Part shown: positions 10,070-20,741 of the stretch, in pieces
How the letters are laid out: every line of letters starts with the position of its first letter
Position numbering within the stretch: the stretch's first letter is position 1
DNA from: Gari tellinella
Lineage: Eukaryota; Mollusca; Bivalvia; Cardiida; Psammobiidae
DNA: 64,000 nt
Reading direction: 5' to 3'
Assembly: GCA_922989275.2 (NCBI GenBank)
Contig: OV277869.1
Span: forward strand, 1,178,001 to 1,242,000
Translations under genes and position numbers: made by a program
Notes under the pieces: generated by a model
The model's input: only the letters and a program-made list of their open reading frames with translations
The model's database searches: none
Told to the model about the DNA's origin: nothing

Positions 10070-10960
10070 CGTTTGAACGCAGTGCAATTAAATTGGAAAA
10101 AATGCTTATTTCAAAATGTGGATAGTGTTTTTCAATCTGAACGCTAAACAGATTTCTGCAGCTTTCTGCGGCAAGGTATTTCACATCCGGAGTTTTATGG
10201 TGATGTAATTTACAGACTTCGTAAGATTCTTGGACATATGCATTTTCAAAACCTGTTTGTGAAACGTATTAGATCTTTCCTAAAAAAAGATTATGATCCA
10301 ACTATACTGCTGCGCACTTCACGTTTGATTATCGACCAATATACAATTGATAACTATGCTTTCCTCTTTGGTTGTGCGACGACAGACAATGCTTAGCACT
10401 ACATGATGATGTATCTCTAAAGCCGTCCTTAACCGGGAGAGTTATATCGGATTTTCGTGCTTTGTGTTTTCTCTCCGTCTCGATCGTACCCTGAACCCAT
10501 CCATGTCTTACAGTTATTCGTGACTACGGACTAGTCGCATGAGTACAATTTGACCGTTGCCATAGTGGGTTATTTTTGGCACGGGCTTGAATGTTTAATT
10601 CTTTCCCGAATTACTAATAATCTTCTTGGCACAGACTTTTTGTTAGAAGTTTTACATGTATTTACTTACTGTGTTGGCGGTCTTTTTGATTGTAAGGTTG
10701 TGGAACAGGGTTTATATTTTATGTACACTGTTCGTCTTTATAGATGAATATAGGAGATAAGAGTGAGGTTGGGCGCCCCTAAACCCAGGTTCACCCCCCC
10801 CCCCGCCCCCCCAGTGGTTATTGATGATTGATTTATAATTAATTATTAATTGCTACTGACCGTACCAAGGCGGGCTCCTATGTTCACTTTGCTTTATGTT
10901 TGTCTTGCGTGTTGTTTTCTATGTAGTGTGTAGATGAGGGAATTGTATTGCGCGTGTGTG

Positions 10961-10991
<31 letters not shown>

Positions 10992-11100
10992 TTATGTGTG
11001 TGTGTTTGTTATGGTATGACTGTGTGTGTGTTCTGCTTAAGAGGTGGGTGTATTGTTTGTGTTGCGTTTCCTGCTTGAGTCTTTCGTATTTATTATTCAG
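10070..11100 (+). mobile_element. LINE-like retroelement 3' region
   Basis: An open frame at 10148-10396 reads FYGDVIYRLRKILGHMHFQN and on for about 75 codons to TAG. I think it resembles a C-terminal segment seen in mollusc retroelement proteins, but I cannot name the clade. A non-coding tail follows with GGGCGCCCCTAAACCCAGG, a C-run, and a block shared with 4639-4851. Short copies elsewhere (3448-3505) support a dispersed element. Confidence 0.45.
10943..11035 (+). repeat. (TG)n microsatellite
   Basis: Alternating TG with GCG and TTTA interruptions, inside the LINE-like tail. Confidence 0.9.
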
Positions 11101-11187
11101 CGAGACCAAACAATTACCTTCAGATGACACATCTTCGCCACTGTATTGACGTTAGCAAACAGTGTAGACCCTGATGAGACTGCTTAA

Positions 11188-11433
11188 TCATTTCCCCTAA
11201 AGAAGCGCCTTTTAGCGAATATGATTTATTCTTCCGATGAAGAAAATAGTTCAGACATGAATATATAACTATTATAGGGAATATGTTTTATATTCTAGCA
11301 CATATTAATATCTATTTTCCAGCAGATGAGAGCTTAAAGCAGGTTGAAAGTAAAGGCATGAAGGCGCCTTATGCTTTACTTTCAACCTGCTTTAAGAAGT
11401 CACCTATATACAATTCTAGAAATAGGTAAAGGG
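11188..11433. mobile_element. MITE TTAA-1 with HP-B cassette
   Basis: TTAA lies at 11184-11187 and 11434-11437. The right end is TAGGTAAAGGG. An HP-B cassette is at about 11333-11395, its centre shortened to AAGGCGCCTT. The left boundary sits against an HP-M half-arm (11155-11183), so the element may have inserted in a cassette. Confidence 0.7.
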
Positions 11434-11767
11434 TTAATATGCTTCAAAGTCTGTAATGTTTGCGATTTCATATGAAAAGCTTAGCTGCTGCGTGTGGACA
11501 ATACCTATTAGTATCTTTAAACCTTCATTGTGTATCTACCATGAAACTTTCCAGCAAGAACATACGGGGAGTTCATTGCAATATCCAGGTATAATCTTGG
11601 TTTGATATTACCTTTGAACATTAGTGCACGTTGAAGGAACAATTTTAGGCGTACCAGGTTCAATTAATTTGGCCAATTAAGATAAAGATACTGTATGACA
11701 TGATAGCATACTAATAGATTAATTGAACTAATTGATTGCTTTATTACCATGCACAACTACATTATAC

Positions 11768-11836
11768 ATTTGCTAAACTTTTGGATCGTGGCCAGATGCC
11801 GAGTAACTTGGCATTTGATCAGGATTCAAACTGATT
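11768..11836. repeat. HP-A cassette, decayed
   Basis: The arms AAACTTTTGGATCGTGGCCA and GATCAGGATTCAAACTGATT flank a GCCGAGTAACTTGGC-type centre. The rest of 11434-11929 shows nothing else I recognise. Confidence 0.6.
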
Positions 11837-11929
11837 GACACCGATATCGATGTTTCCTTAGTTAAGATGTCTGCACGTTTTGATTTTTGGAAATAAAAAC
11901 ATAACATGTTTTAAATTTTTATCCATATA

Positions 11930-12298
11930 CAGTGCTCCCTCTATACAACGACATCCAGTGGGAGACACAGAATGTGTGTGTTGTTCGGAGGGAGTCGTTA
12001 TAGAGAGGGAAAATAAAGATTTGGCTTACGTTTGCAAACAGCTTGAATCCAAATCAGACGCCGCGTAACGCGGCGTCTGATCTGGATTCAAGCTGTTTGT
12101 CACTCATAATTATATTTATTCTATCAAAATTTCCACTTATAGGTAATTTTAAGAAAAACAGCAGACGACAATTTTAAGCAGACGACATTGCAGCAGTAAA
12201 AGCGTTAGTCATAATTGTCCGGTTTTGGGATCTGAGACTGAGAGTCGTTGTAAAGAGGGAGTCGTTGTTGGGAGGGCCGTTGTAGAGAGGGAACGCTG
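11930..12298. mobile_element. MITE TA-1 with HP-A cassette
   Basis: The left end is CAGTGCTCCCTCTATACAAC and the right end GAGAGGGAACGCTG, with TA on both sides. The HP-A cassette at 12034-12098 is nearly perfect and uses the GAATCC/GGATTC arm version. Confidence 0.85.
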
Positions 12299-12367
12299 TA
12301 TACACATTTTACGCCTTTCATCTACTCCTCCTTTCTTTAAAGCTAGTAATGTTAGAATCAAAATATA

Positions 12368-12504
12368 TTCTATGGTTGTAAAACGGCATTAGACAATGGT
12401 TGGTCGACGTGATGCGAAGGAATTGACCACTTAGGTCATCGTCCTGTGTGGTCAATTTCTGCGCATCACAACTCCCAACCGTTTTCTAAGACCAATAGAT
12501 AGAA
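12368..12504. repeat. Inverted repeat, unclassified
   Basis: CGTGATGCGAAGGAATTGAC pairs with GTCAATTTCTGCGCATCAC. Looser outer arms extend to TTCTATGGTT and the complementary ATAGATAGAA. Confidence 0.6.
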
Positions 12505-14077
12505 CATAGATAATTTCTTAAATATATAATTATGTTACAACTAATATATGTAGTCAAGTAGTTCCTGAATTCACTGGAACAATTAGATATTACACGTAAT
12601 TCCTTGGAAATTAAGGGATTTCATGAAATCACTAAATTGTTAGTGTTTCTTGATATCTTAAGGGAAAACTGGCAATTTTACACATACATGTATTCCCCGA
12701 CCGAATTCAGAATGATTTAAAAAGGAAATAACATGTGTAGATATTTATTCAAACATTGCTTTACCACTTCACCTTAGCTACTTTATTTTTGGAATTAGTA
12801 ACCACATATAAATGGGAAAGAAAAAAGTTTTAATGGCCATAAAAGAGAGATTTACCGTTCGATTAATACTAGATATTCAGTTAAATTCATGTTCATAACT
12901 GGTAATGTACCAACAAAACCTTAATATATTACATGTTCTAGAATGTTTGTTTGACACAACATTCCAAAATCAATCTATACAAAATAAGTATGTTTTGCTC
13001 GAAGATGACCATCACGTTTTCCAAATTGTTGTTCATGATTAATTTCCTTTCTTATCCTGTCCATATCGTATGACCATTTCCATTTGTCATATTTTTTGTG
13101 TCAATTAATATGTTTTCCCTCAGGAAACGTTTGTTATCTGTGACTATGTGTCCAGCCCAATATATCGCTTAAGTCTGATTTCAGAATAGTTGGACTTTAC
13201 AACCATTCTTCTGCATATAGATCAGAATCTTTATACCTTTTACACCACGGTCAGAAATGAATTTTCTTCAAACAGGTTCATGTGAGATTTAAAGGATCAT
13301 ACTCTCGACTTGCTGCATATAATTGTTTTTTAGAAGAGAAAACAGTCTTCCTGTAAAGTTTTTTTCTTATCATAACTTCGGTCTGATTCTTTTCAAAGAG
13401 GTCCGCACTGCCTTAATCTTTTTTATACTGGTCTTGGTTTGTTGATTTGATTGATCAATTACCATTTATAAGAACGGTTGTCTTGAGTTGAAGACAATAT
13501 CACACCCAGCCTGGATCTGTTATTGCCCCATGCTGTTTTCAACAGATATCATTAAATGAAATTCTGAAGGTGTCTTTATGCTCACGGTCAGTATTGATTT
13601 TCGTATTATATCTTAACTTCTTTGACAAGTGGAGTAGACTGTTAACGTATTTAAGAAAATTGGTACTTAATTATAATGTTATTCCATAAAGATTGATAAC
13701 ATAAATTAAAAATCTTACCGTTGAAATTCGTGTTGAATACACTTAACAGATGTAGGGCGGCAACCTTCTGTATTTGATAGTGATTCTTACGATGGATGGC
13801 AAGATGGGTGGATGAGTTTTCTAAACGACACTGCGACACAAACTATTTTATATAGCGCATTGTAATGATGAGATAAGATGATTGTGAGGGGTTATTTTAT
13901 GAAGATGAAGGAGCGCAAGGGATCAAAACAACGAACATGACTTCCTTTTAGTTCTTGACAGAGGACTCATATCTGTCAAATAAACAATAACATCCCATAT
14001 GACAATTAAGCCCCAAAACCGCGAAAAGGTAGGAAGGTCTCTGTTCGATTCTGACTATAAAGTGTATATAAATTTTC
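12505..14077. other. AT-rich stretch with no recognised feature
   Basis: I see no gene, MITE end or strong palindrome over about 1.5 kb. It is the longest element-poor stretch in the left half. Confidence 0.4.
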
Positions 14078-14144
14078 TGACACGTATGCAAATAATATGC
14101 ACTTGATTATTACGATAAAGTGAATATTATTTGCATACGTGTCA
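14078..14144. repeat. Palindrome with octamer motif in each arm
   Basis: The arms TGACACGTATGCAAATAATA and TATTATTTGCATACGTGTCA are perfect complements over at least 20 bp, separated by about 27 bp. Each contains the octamer ATGCAAAT. Confidence 0.8.
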
Positions 14145-14224
14145 CAGTAAGTCTTTGTTTCTCACACGTCCATTGCAATAGCATCAGCCTTATTTGCGTG
14201 TGGTTTATTTTCAAGTGTGCTATA

Positions 14225-14430
14225 CAGTTAAAACCTCTCTATTACGACCACTAAATTGTGTCATTTAGTAGGTGTTAACAGCAGGTGACTGCTTAAAGCA
14301 AGTTGACAGTAAAACAGAAAGCTCCTGTAGGAGCTTTCTGTTTTACTGTCAGCTTGTTTTAAACTGTCACCTGTCTTTCAAACAGCCAATTAGGCATCGT
14401 TTTAGTGATCGTAATAGAGAGGTTTTACTG
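14225..14430. mobile_element. MITE TA-4 with an HP-B-like cassette
   Basis: The ends CAGTTAAAACCTCTCTATTA and TAATAGAGAGGTTTTACTG have TA on both sides. The cassette at 14291-14362 starts GCTTAAAGCAAGTTGACAGT and has centre GCTCCTGTAGGAGC, a relative of HP-B. A second copy is at 49838-50043. Confidence 0.85.
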
Positions 14431-14639
14431 TAGTGCTAGGAAATATTGTGACTAGCAATAATTTGGATTAGCATTGACGGTGAGTATGGTTGATTATTTT
14501 GAACAATCGAAAATGTCTGGGTTGGCGACAGTAGTTTTCTCTGCCCTAGAACCTTGCATTTGTAACAAGATTGAAACACGAAACTCCTAAAAGCCTCTAT
14601 GCCCCTTGAGGTATTCGTTTCATAGTTTGTACGCATGTT

Positions 14640-14930
14640 TTTATGGACAATACCTTTCCATGCAAAGAAAAATGTTTGACCCCAGTGATCTTAAGCTTGG
14701 ACAAATGGCCCGCGTTTAGGTTTCGAAATCTGCGTTTAGGTTTCGAAAAATGCTTGTAACGCTTATGTCCCTTATATCATTCCTTTCATATATTATACGT
14801 GGTGCATGTGTAAAAGACCTTTCTGTGGATGCAAGAGGTTTGACCCCTGTGACCTTGACCTCAGACTCTGCGTGTAAGTTTCGAAATGTGCTACCAGTGA
14901 GCTTTCTTGTCTCTTGTTTATTTTGAGTTT
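14640..14930 (+). repeat. Bivalve-type interspersed repeat fragment
   Basis: Imperfectly repeated blocks such as TTTGACCCCAGTGATCTTAA and TTTGACCCCTGTGACCTTGA recur with a spacing of about 180 bp. It is non-coding. Confidence 0.45.
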
Positions 14931-15083
14931 AGTCAACCCCAAGTGCATTGGTCGATAATGTTACCATCACGGCTGTAAAGACGCGATAACGTAGATATTA
15001 TGATGTCCGCTTATTAATCCTGCCATCGTGATTTCATTTTTGCGATGTTACAGAATTATTGTGTGAGCATTGTGCAGTGTTAA

Positions 15084-15325
15084 CTCATTGAGCCCTAGTG
15101 ACGCATATATGCGTCATTACCAAATGTGTACCTGTGAAGAGCACACTTGTCCTATGCAAACAGTGAAGTCCCTGATCAGAGGGCTCCTGCAGGAGCCCTC
15201 TGATCAGGGACTCCGCTGTTTGTTATTTTGCAATTTATTACAATAGTTACCCCTAAATAGTCTAAAATGGACCAGCCTTTATTGCAAACTGAAATTTTCC
15301 ATTGGAAGTTTCAGGGGATAATGAG
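15084..15325. mobile_element. MITE TTAA-2 with HP-M cassette
   Basis: TTAA lies at 15080-15083 and 15326-15329. The inner ends CTCATTGAGCCCTAG and GGGGATAATGAG match other TTAA-2 copies in reverse. The HP-M cassette at about 15157-15222 is nearly perfect with centre GGCTCCTGCAGGAGCC. Confidence 0.85.
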
Positions 15326-15701
15326 TTAATTATCATAGGGGTTGTGTTTGTTTATATGACCGAGATTATCCTCTCTGCCAAGCACTAAAGGGAATGAAGG
15401 TCGATAGTTTTTATCCCATGCGCTGCATGCCCTTGCAGCGAATGAGATTGGCCGAAGTCAACTTCCTGAAATAATCCCTCATACTTTATCGGGGATTTTT
15501 TACCTATTTTGTGTCGCAATGCCGCAATATCCAACTAATCCATCGATCTTAAGATATAGAAGTAGATCCCGAATAAGGAAAATTCTTTTGAAACGCCTAT
15601 TATATTGGGTTTAAGTGTAATTTCATGTATAGTATAGAAGCCCTTGTCACTGACCATATCGAGGCTTGCACATGACATGCTCATATCAGTGTCTTGGTTA
15701 A

Positions 15702-15947
15702 CCCTTTCCCCCAATAGAAGCGACTTTTAGCGGATATGATTTATTCATCCGCTGAAGAAAATAGTTCCAATTTAATCAGTAATGAATATGTATTATAAGG
15801 AATATTTTTCTATATTATAGCACATGATAGCTTAAAACAGGCTGAAAGTAAAGCAGAATGCGCCCTAAGGCGCAGTCTGCTTTACTTTCAACCTGCTTTA
15901 AGTAGTCACCTATATTAAGTACTAGAAATAGGCTATCAGGTAAAGGG
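15702..15947. mobile_element. MITE TTAA-1 with HP-B cassette
   Basis: TTAA copies are at 15698-15701 and 15948-15951. The ends are CCCTTTCCCCCAATAG and CTATCAGGTAAAGGG. The HP-B cassette at 15831-15902 has centre CGCCCTAAGGCG, and the right arm carries one change (CAGTC). Confidence 0.9.
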
Positions 15948-15959
15948 TTAACTGCTGTT

Positions 15960-16389
15960 AGTTGTGTATTACTCTGAAATTCAGCGACATGCGACATATG
16001 TGGCTACATAAGCACTACAGTTTTACTGGTACAAGCATAATTGTTTGGTAGGAAGAAAACAATAACAGCTTTAGGTTAACTGCAATCAACATTTTATTCA
16101 ACGCCATGATGAATTTTCAACTTCCTGTTCTTAACAATTTCGTTTGATTGATACTTGTTCTGAAACAAGTTCGTAACGGGTTCCGGACAGTAAATCGAAC
16201 GGGCCTGAAATGTAAAGGTCAGTGTGGTAACAACGGAGATCCAGACAAAAACAAAAACATGATAAAGGGCAGGTGAATCAAACCCGGTAACTTTCTCTTC
16301 TCTGTTGAAGGGTCAAATGCAGACAATAAGACAAAGACAGGTTAACTGAAGATATTATGGGAGGAAAATAGTATTACTAAATCTACAGT
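15960..16389. other. Stretch left of the retrotransposon remnant
   Basis: No gene or palindrome recognised. It may include upstream parts of the decayed Ty3/Gypsy element (gag side), but nothing readable remains. Confidence 0.35.
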
Positions 16390-17720
16390 GGAAGACCAAG
16401 CATTTACCTCAGTTATTGATACTGGTTCAGTAGTCATTACCATTTTAGAAATGTTCAACGACAGCTTGAATTATAAGCCATTGTTAAATTTAAAATTGAT
16501 GTCACGGGACAAACTGTGCCTTACAATGGATACATAGCAGCTCCGATAGTTATGGCTTTCATGAGTGACTAAACATTTAATCTTCCCATTCTTGTAGTTC
16601 CGTATTCCAGAAGTAACAGAAAGGATCTTGCTAGTGTACGAACTAAATCAGAATATGAAATTCAGCTTAAAGTATCTGCAGATGGAACAGATATTTCAGA
16701 AGAATGGAGTACTGTGTTGACCATTTGGGTGATACAGTGAGGACTGTTCAAAGAACGATGGAAATTACAAAATAAAAATTGATTTGGGAGGCACCTTATT
16801 AATATCAAAGAAGACAGAAGAATTGAGAAATTTCATAAATAGAAGATACCACATTTTCTCAAATTCACCAACAGATTGAGGGAATATTAATCTAGTCGAG
16901 CACGGTATTATCTAAGTGATGAGAAGCTTTAAAGAAGCACCAAGACACATTCAACCAGTGGGTTTTCAATGAAATTTGGGGGCATTTAAAATACAAGTTA
17001 AAAAGCGCAACTATTCGGCAGTCCAATTCGCCTCATTCGTCCAACATAGTCATTGTTCGGAAGAAAGATGGAATCATACGATTCTGCATTTGTATCGCAA
17101 ACTTAATCAGCGTACAAACAGAGAAGTATACGCTATTCCAAGGATCGAAAATACTCTACATTTACTTTCAGACCCGAAATATTTTTCAATGTTGGGCTTG
17201 CAGGTGTCAGTCAAGGAAAAAAACAAAGCGAAAAAGCATTCTCAGAACGACCATTAGGATTTAATGAGGCCAACCGCATTCCTTTTGGTTTGACAAATTC
17301 CCCCGCTATATTTTAAAGGCTCATTGCCCGTTGCATGGGTGAGCTTATTTAAAAATATTTGATATACGTGTATTTAGATGGTATAATCATCTCCACAGGA
17401 AAACTTCGATGAGAATATTAAATGGTTGAATTCGGTATTCACAAAATGGGGGAACACAATTTGAAATTGAAAGGATCAAAATGGGAAAATTTCATATCCA
17501 AAGTACGCATCTTAGACATGTACTTTCTGCAGATAAAATAGCAAAAAACAGAAGCAATAAAAACTTTTGCCAGTTCCCAAAATGTACTAATGATGATTCC
17601 TTTGGCTTTACATGCTGTTTTAGAAGATGTATCAATGGTTATGCACAGATCGTCAGACATCTCAGCGATCTTTGGTTGGTCATTCTACCAAGAAATAGAA
17701 AAAAGAATTAAAAAACATGG
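16390..17720 (+). mobile_element. Decayed Ty3/Gypsy retrotransposon, protease-RT region
   Basis: Fragments in shifting frames follow the Gypsy pol order. An aspartic-protease-like IDTGS is at about 16414, then PILVVPYSR at about 16583. RT pieces follow: IVIVRKKDG (about 17045), YRKLNQRTNREVYAIPRI (about 17094), PLGFNEANRIPFGLTNSP (about 17250), YLDGIIIS (about 17371) replacing the catalytic YLDD, then FRRCINGYAQIV (about 17616). Stops and frameshifts separate them, and one catalytic Asp of the RT box reads Gly. No LTR, RNase H or integrase was identified. It is an old, inactive copy. Confidence 0.85.
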
Positions 17721-18434
17721 TCAGAAAAGTTTTCACTGTTTGTTTTTAGACCATGTCAACAATCTGATTTTGATATTATCTTAGAGGGCAGGCAATGATA
17801 CAGTCGTTGCATGTGCAAGCAGAAAAACCAGCAGACAGGAATTATCCCGAGAACAATTTTTTTTGTCCTGCAATGGGCGATGACAGAGAAATTCATGGTT
17901 GCAAGTTAGAAATATGGACCTATAACAACCGACTTCCTTACGTGCAGACCACCGCTAACTATATGAAGGTGTTCATTAGGTTTTCAATTTTGGATGCAAC
18001 AATTTTGACAGAAGTTATGTCACTTTGAATTTGTTTCATACATAGTATATGTAGGGGAAACCTGTGTGTATTTTACTTATCATACGATATCAGAGGGGTT
18101 TGTTCCAAATTTTCGCAGATTAAGACTGGTATGTGGAAGTGTTCATGTCGTTTGAAATTTGAGCTGGACTATCTAATGTTTATGGGATATGGGTATACGA
18201 GGGAGAGATACGTTTTTTTCAAACACTGCTCTAGTTTGTTATTTAAACAAATTTCTTTTATCACACAATAATCACTAATAAGTCTAAATGGTGCAAACTG
18301 TTTGCCCAGGGCTTGACTGTCTAAATACTAAATACGGTAGTCGATTTGTTCAAGTGAAAATGAAAAGTTTATCGCAGTAGAAAATGCGTTATCTTTTCCC
18401 ATTATATTAGACGAACCGAAAACGTAGTGTACTA
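17721..18434. other. Stretch downstream of the Gypsy remnant
   Basis: It may hold further unreadable remains of the element. No domain, LTR or palindrome was recognised. Confidence 0.35.
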
Positions 18435-18971
18435 CAGTGCCCCCTCTTTACAAGAACGCCCAATGGGAGACAAAGAGTGTGTGTGTTGTTCGAAAGGAAA
18501 TGTTAGATCTAGATTCAAGCTGTTTGTCACTGCTTTTTACACGTCATTATATTTCTTCTGTCAATATGTCCATTAATATGTAACGTTGAGAAAATAAACA
18601 GGGGCCCGTTTCATAAAACTTCGTACGAAAAAATCGATCGTAAGTCAAAACTTTAAAATGTATTTAATATCTTATGTCTCTATTTTATCCGATCTTGTGA
18701 CATATTTTTGGAATCGTCTTTTCAAGACGATTCCAAAAAGATATCACAAGACAGGATTAGATGGAGAAATAAAAACATATTGAGACTTTTATAATCTGAC
18801 TTACGAAAACATTTGCCTTAAGAAGTTTTATGAAACAATTTGACAATTTTAAGCAGACGATATTGCAGCAGTGCAAGCTATAGACATAATTGTCTTGTTT
18901 GGAGAACATCGACAAGCGTGGTTGTAAGGAGAGGTCGTTGTTCGGTGGGCCGTTGTAGAGAGGGGGCACTG
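18435..18971. mobile_element. MITE TA-1 interrupted by an H-family MITE
   Basis: The ends CAGTGCCCCCTCTTTACAAG and GAGAGGGGGCACTG have TA on both sides. The HP-A cassette has lost its left arm; only ATTCAAGCTGTTTGTCAC (about 18511-18528) is left. An H element starting GGGCCCGTTTCATAAAAC fills about 18601-18836, with its right terminal bases missing. Confidence 0.8.
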
Positions 18972-19250
18972 TAAAATGTACGAACATCTAGCATCTGAAA
19001 TACATTGATTACACTTGCTAAGAAGATAAGGCTGTATTTCCACCAGGAAAGAAGCCAGACTCAATACAGATACATATTCTATAAGAAAAGAGTTCAGGTC
19101 ATAATCAAATATTTCGTATAGAAGCTGTCTGATCTGGATCTACACTGACTCAAAAATCTTCAATTTAAGCTAATAGCAGGTGAAATCAAAGCCTTGCTGG
19201 CGCTGATGTTTTACGGCTTTTTTTTTTTAGATCATATGGCACGTATTATT

Positions 19251-19333
19251 GCAGTCGAAGGGATTCGAACCTCTGACCTCATGTATCGCAGTACTAAGAG
19301 GCGTACACGTCAACCACTCGGCCATTGCGATTC
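19251..19333 (-). pseudogene. tRNA-like sequence (Ser/Leu type), probably a pseudogene or SINE head
   Basis: On the minus strand there is an A-box TGGCCGAGTGG and a B-box GGTTCGAATCC at tRNA spacing with a long-variable-arm layout. The acceptor strands do not pair (ATCGCAA against CGACTGC) and the anticodon arm is unclear, so I do not call a working tRNA. Confidence 0.6.
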
Positions 19334-19956
19334 ATACTATCGATTTGCTTTTTAAAGATATATGACTTCAATTACTATTCGAGAAAAAATAGTACGCTGA
19401 TTTTGTAGATTACATCCGCGAGCAGTTTGTATTGTAGGCAAATTTTGAAAATATGATTTAGTACACTTTTCGGATTAAACAAAGAAGTAATTAGCAAAAA
19501 TAGGTTTTGTTATAAAAGGTCTATCTAGCAAGCCCCATCTGCAAGGCATCTATGCCTCGTTATTATTTCTGTACATTCCAAAGTCGCACTGGGGTATGTT
19601 GCTCGGTTCGGTCAGAAACTGTAAAAACAAACACTGCCCATTTGTATGGTCTCCTTGAACCCTTTCATAGCCATGATACCGTCTGCTTTAATTATGATGT
19701 CGAAACTAACGTTTCACAGCTAGTAGTTGGTCTATATGACTGAGGATATGCTTATACACGTGACAAATAGTTCAGATACTGATCAGAGGCTAAGTAACTT
19801 GACGTCTGATTAGGATCCAAATTGTTTGCAAACGGTGACTGGATTGTATAAAGCGGCGAGAAGGCAACTTTGAGTTTAGTGCAAGGTCATATGGCCTAAA
19901 TTTAACCTTTTAGAGACTCTGTCTTATCTGGTCCGTGATTCGGTTGATCGCTTTAA
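19334..19956. other. Stretch with one decayed HP-A cassette
   Basis: A degenerate HP-A occurs at about 19770-19832, ending GATTAGGATCCAAATTGTTT. A short frame at 19552-19743 has no recognised domain. Confidence 0.4.
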
Positions 19957-20164
19957 CTATCTCGCTGCCAACGGCATCAAACGGCAACTTTGCAAACAGT
20001 TTGGATCCTGATCAGACGTCGCGTTACGCGGCGTCTGATCAGGATCCCAAATGTTTGCAAAATCGCCTTTTGGCATTTCTTTAGTTAAGAAAAGTCCTAA
20101 AGCTGACTTTGAAACTATTGCAGACGACACTACCAATGCAGACGATATTTTGGCGGTAAAAGGG
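19957..20164. mobile_element. MITE TTAA-3 with HP-A cassette
   Basis: TTAA lies at 19953-19956 and 20165-20168. The right end is GGCGGTAAAAGGG. The HP-A cassette at 19989-20056 has arm CAAACAGTTTGGATCCTGAT. A lone HP-M half-arm follows at about 20238-20275. Confidence 0.7.
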
Positions 20165-20414
20165 TTAAAGCAGACGATAAAACTTGGCAGTGAAAGGGTT
20201 GACCATTTTAATGCTGAAAACCAGTACATGTATAGTCTGCAAACAGTGTAGACCCTCATCAGAGGGATCCTCTGATTCAGTGAATAAGCATTGTTTGACT
20301 TTTATTTTGTTGAAATATTTTCTAAACCAAACCACCCTAAAAATCAAAATAAACTAGTCATTTGTTCTGAAATGGAATAGATTTAGATCATATGAAAAAT
20401 ACGGCATAAAAAGG

Positions 20415-20635
20415 GCTAACCTTCAGCAAGCTGAGGATGAATTCGTGAAAACTATTCCAAACAGTTTGGATCTAGATGAGACGCCGAGTAACTCGGCGTC
20501 TCATCTAGATCCAAACTGTTTGACACTCTGGTAATATTTCCTAAAAGAAAAATGTATTTAAACTATTTCTGAAAATTGCTGCAGGCGACACAGTTTGCAG
20601 ACGTCAATAAAAGAGCGCGCGGAAGGCTAACATCA
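20415..20635. mobile_element. MITE with a perfect HP-A cassette
   Basis: The candidate ends CTAACCTTC and GAAGGCTAAC surround a cassette at 20459-20522 that pairs perfectly except for its central base. The arm version is AAACAGTTTGGATCTAGATG, unlike any other copy here, and both arms carry it. Confidence 0.65.
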
Positions 20636-20692
20636 CGTACCAATCTGCGAACTAAGAAGCCTTTCGTCTGCGTCACAGTTGCCCAGACAGTC

Positions 20693-20741
20693 ATGATGCT
20701 CAGAGCTTTTCTCGTGTTTTGCCTTATTTTGGCTATCTCAG
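20693..20741 (+). CDS. PLB1: PLB1-like exon 1 (signal peptide)
   Basis: It starts ATGATG at 20693 and encodes MMLRAFLVFCLILAIS. The donor GTAAGA is at 20742, phase 1. Confidence 0.8.

Noticed and set aside
19251..19333. Functional tRNA-Ser or tRNA-Leu
   Set aside because: The A- and B-boxes are good, but the acceptor stem does not pair and the anticodon arm is unclear.
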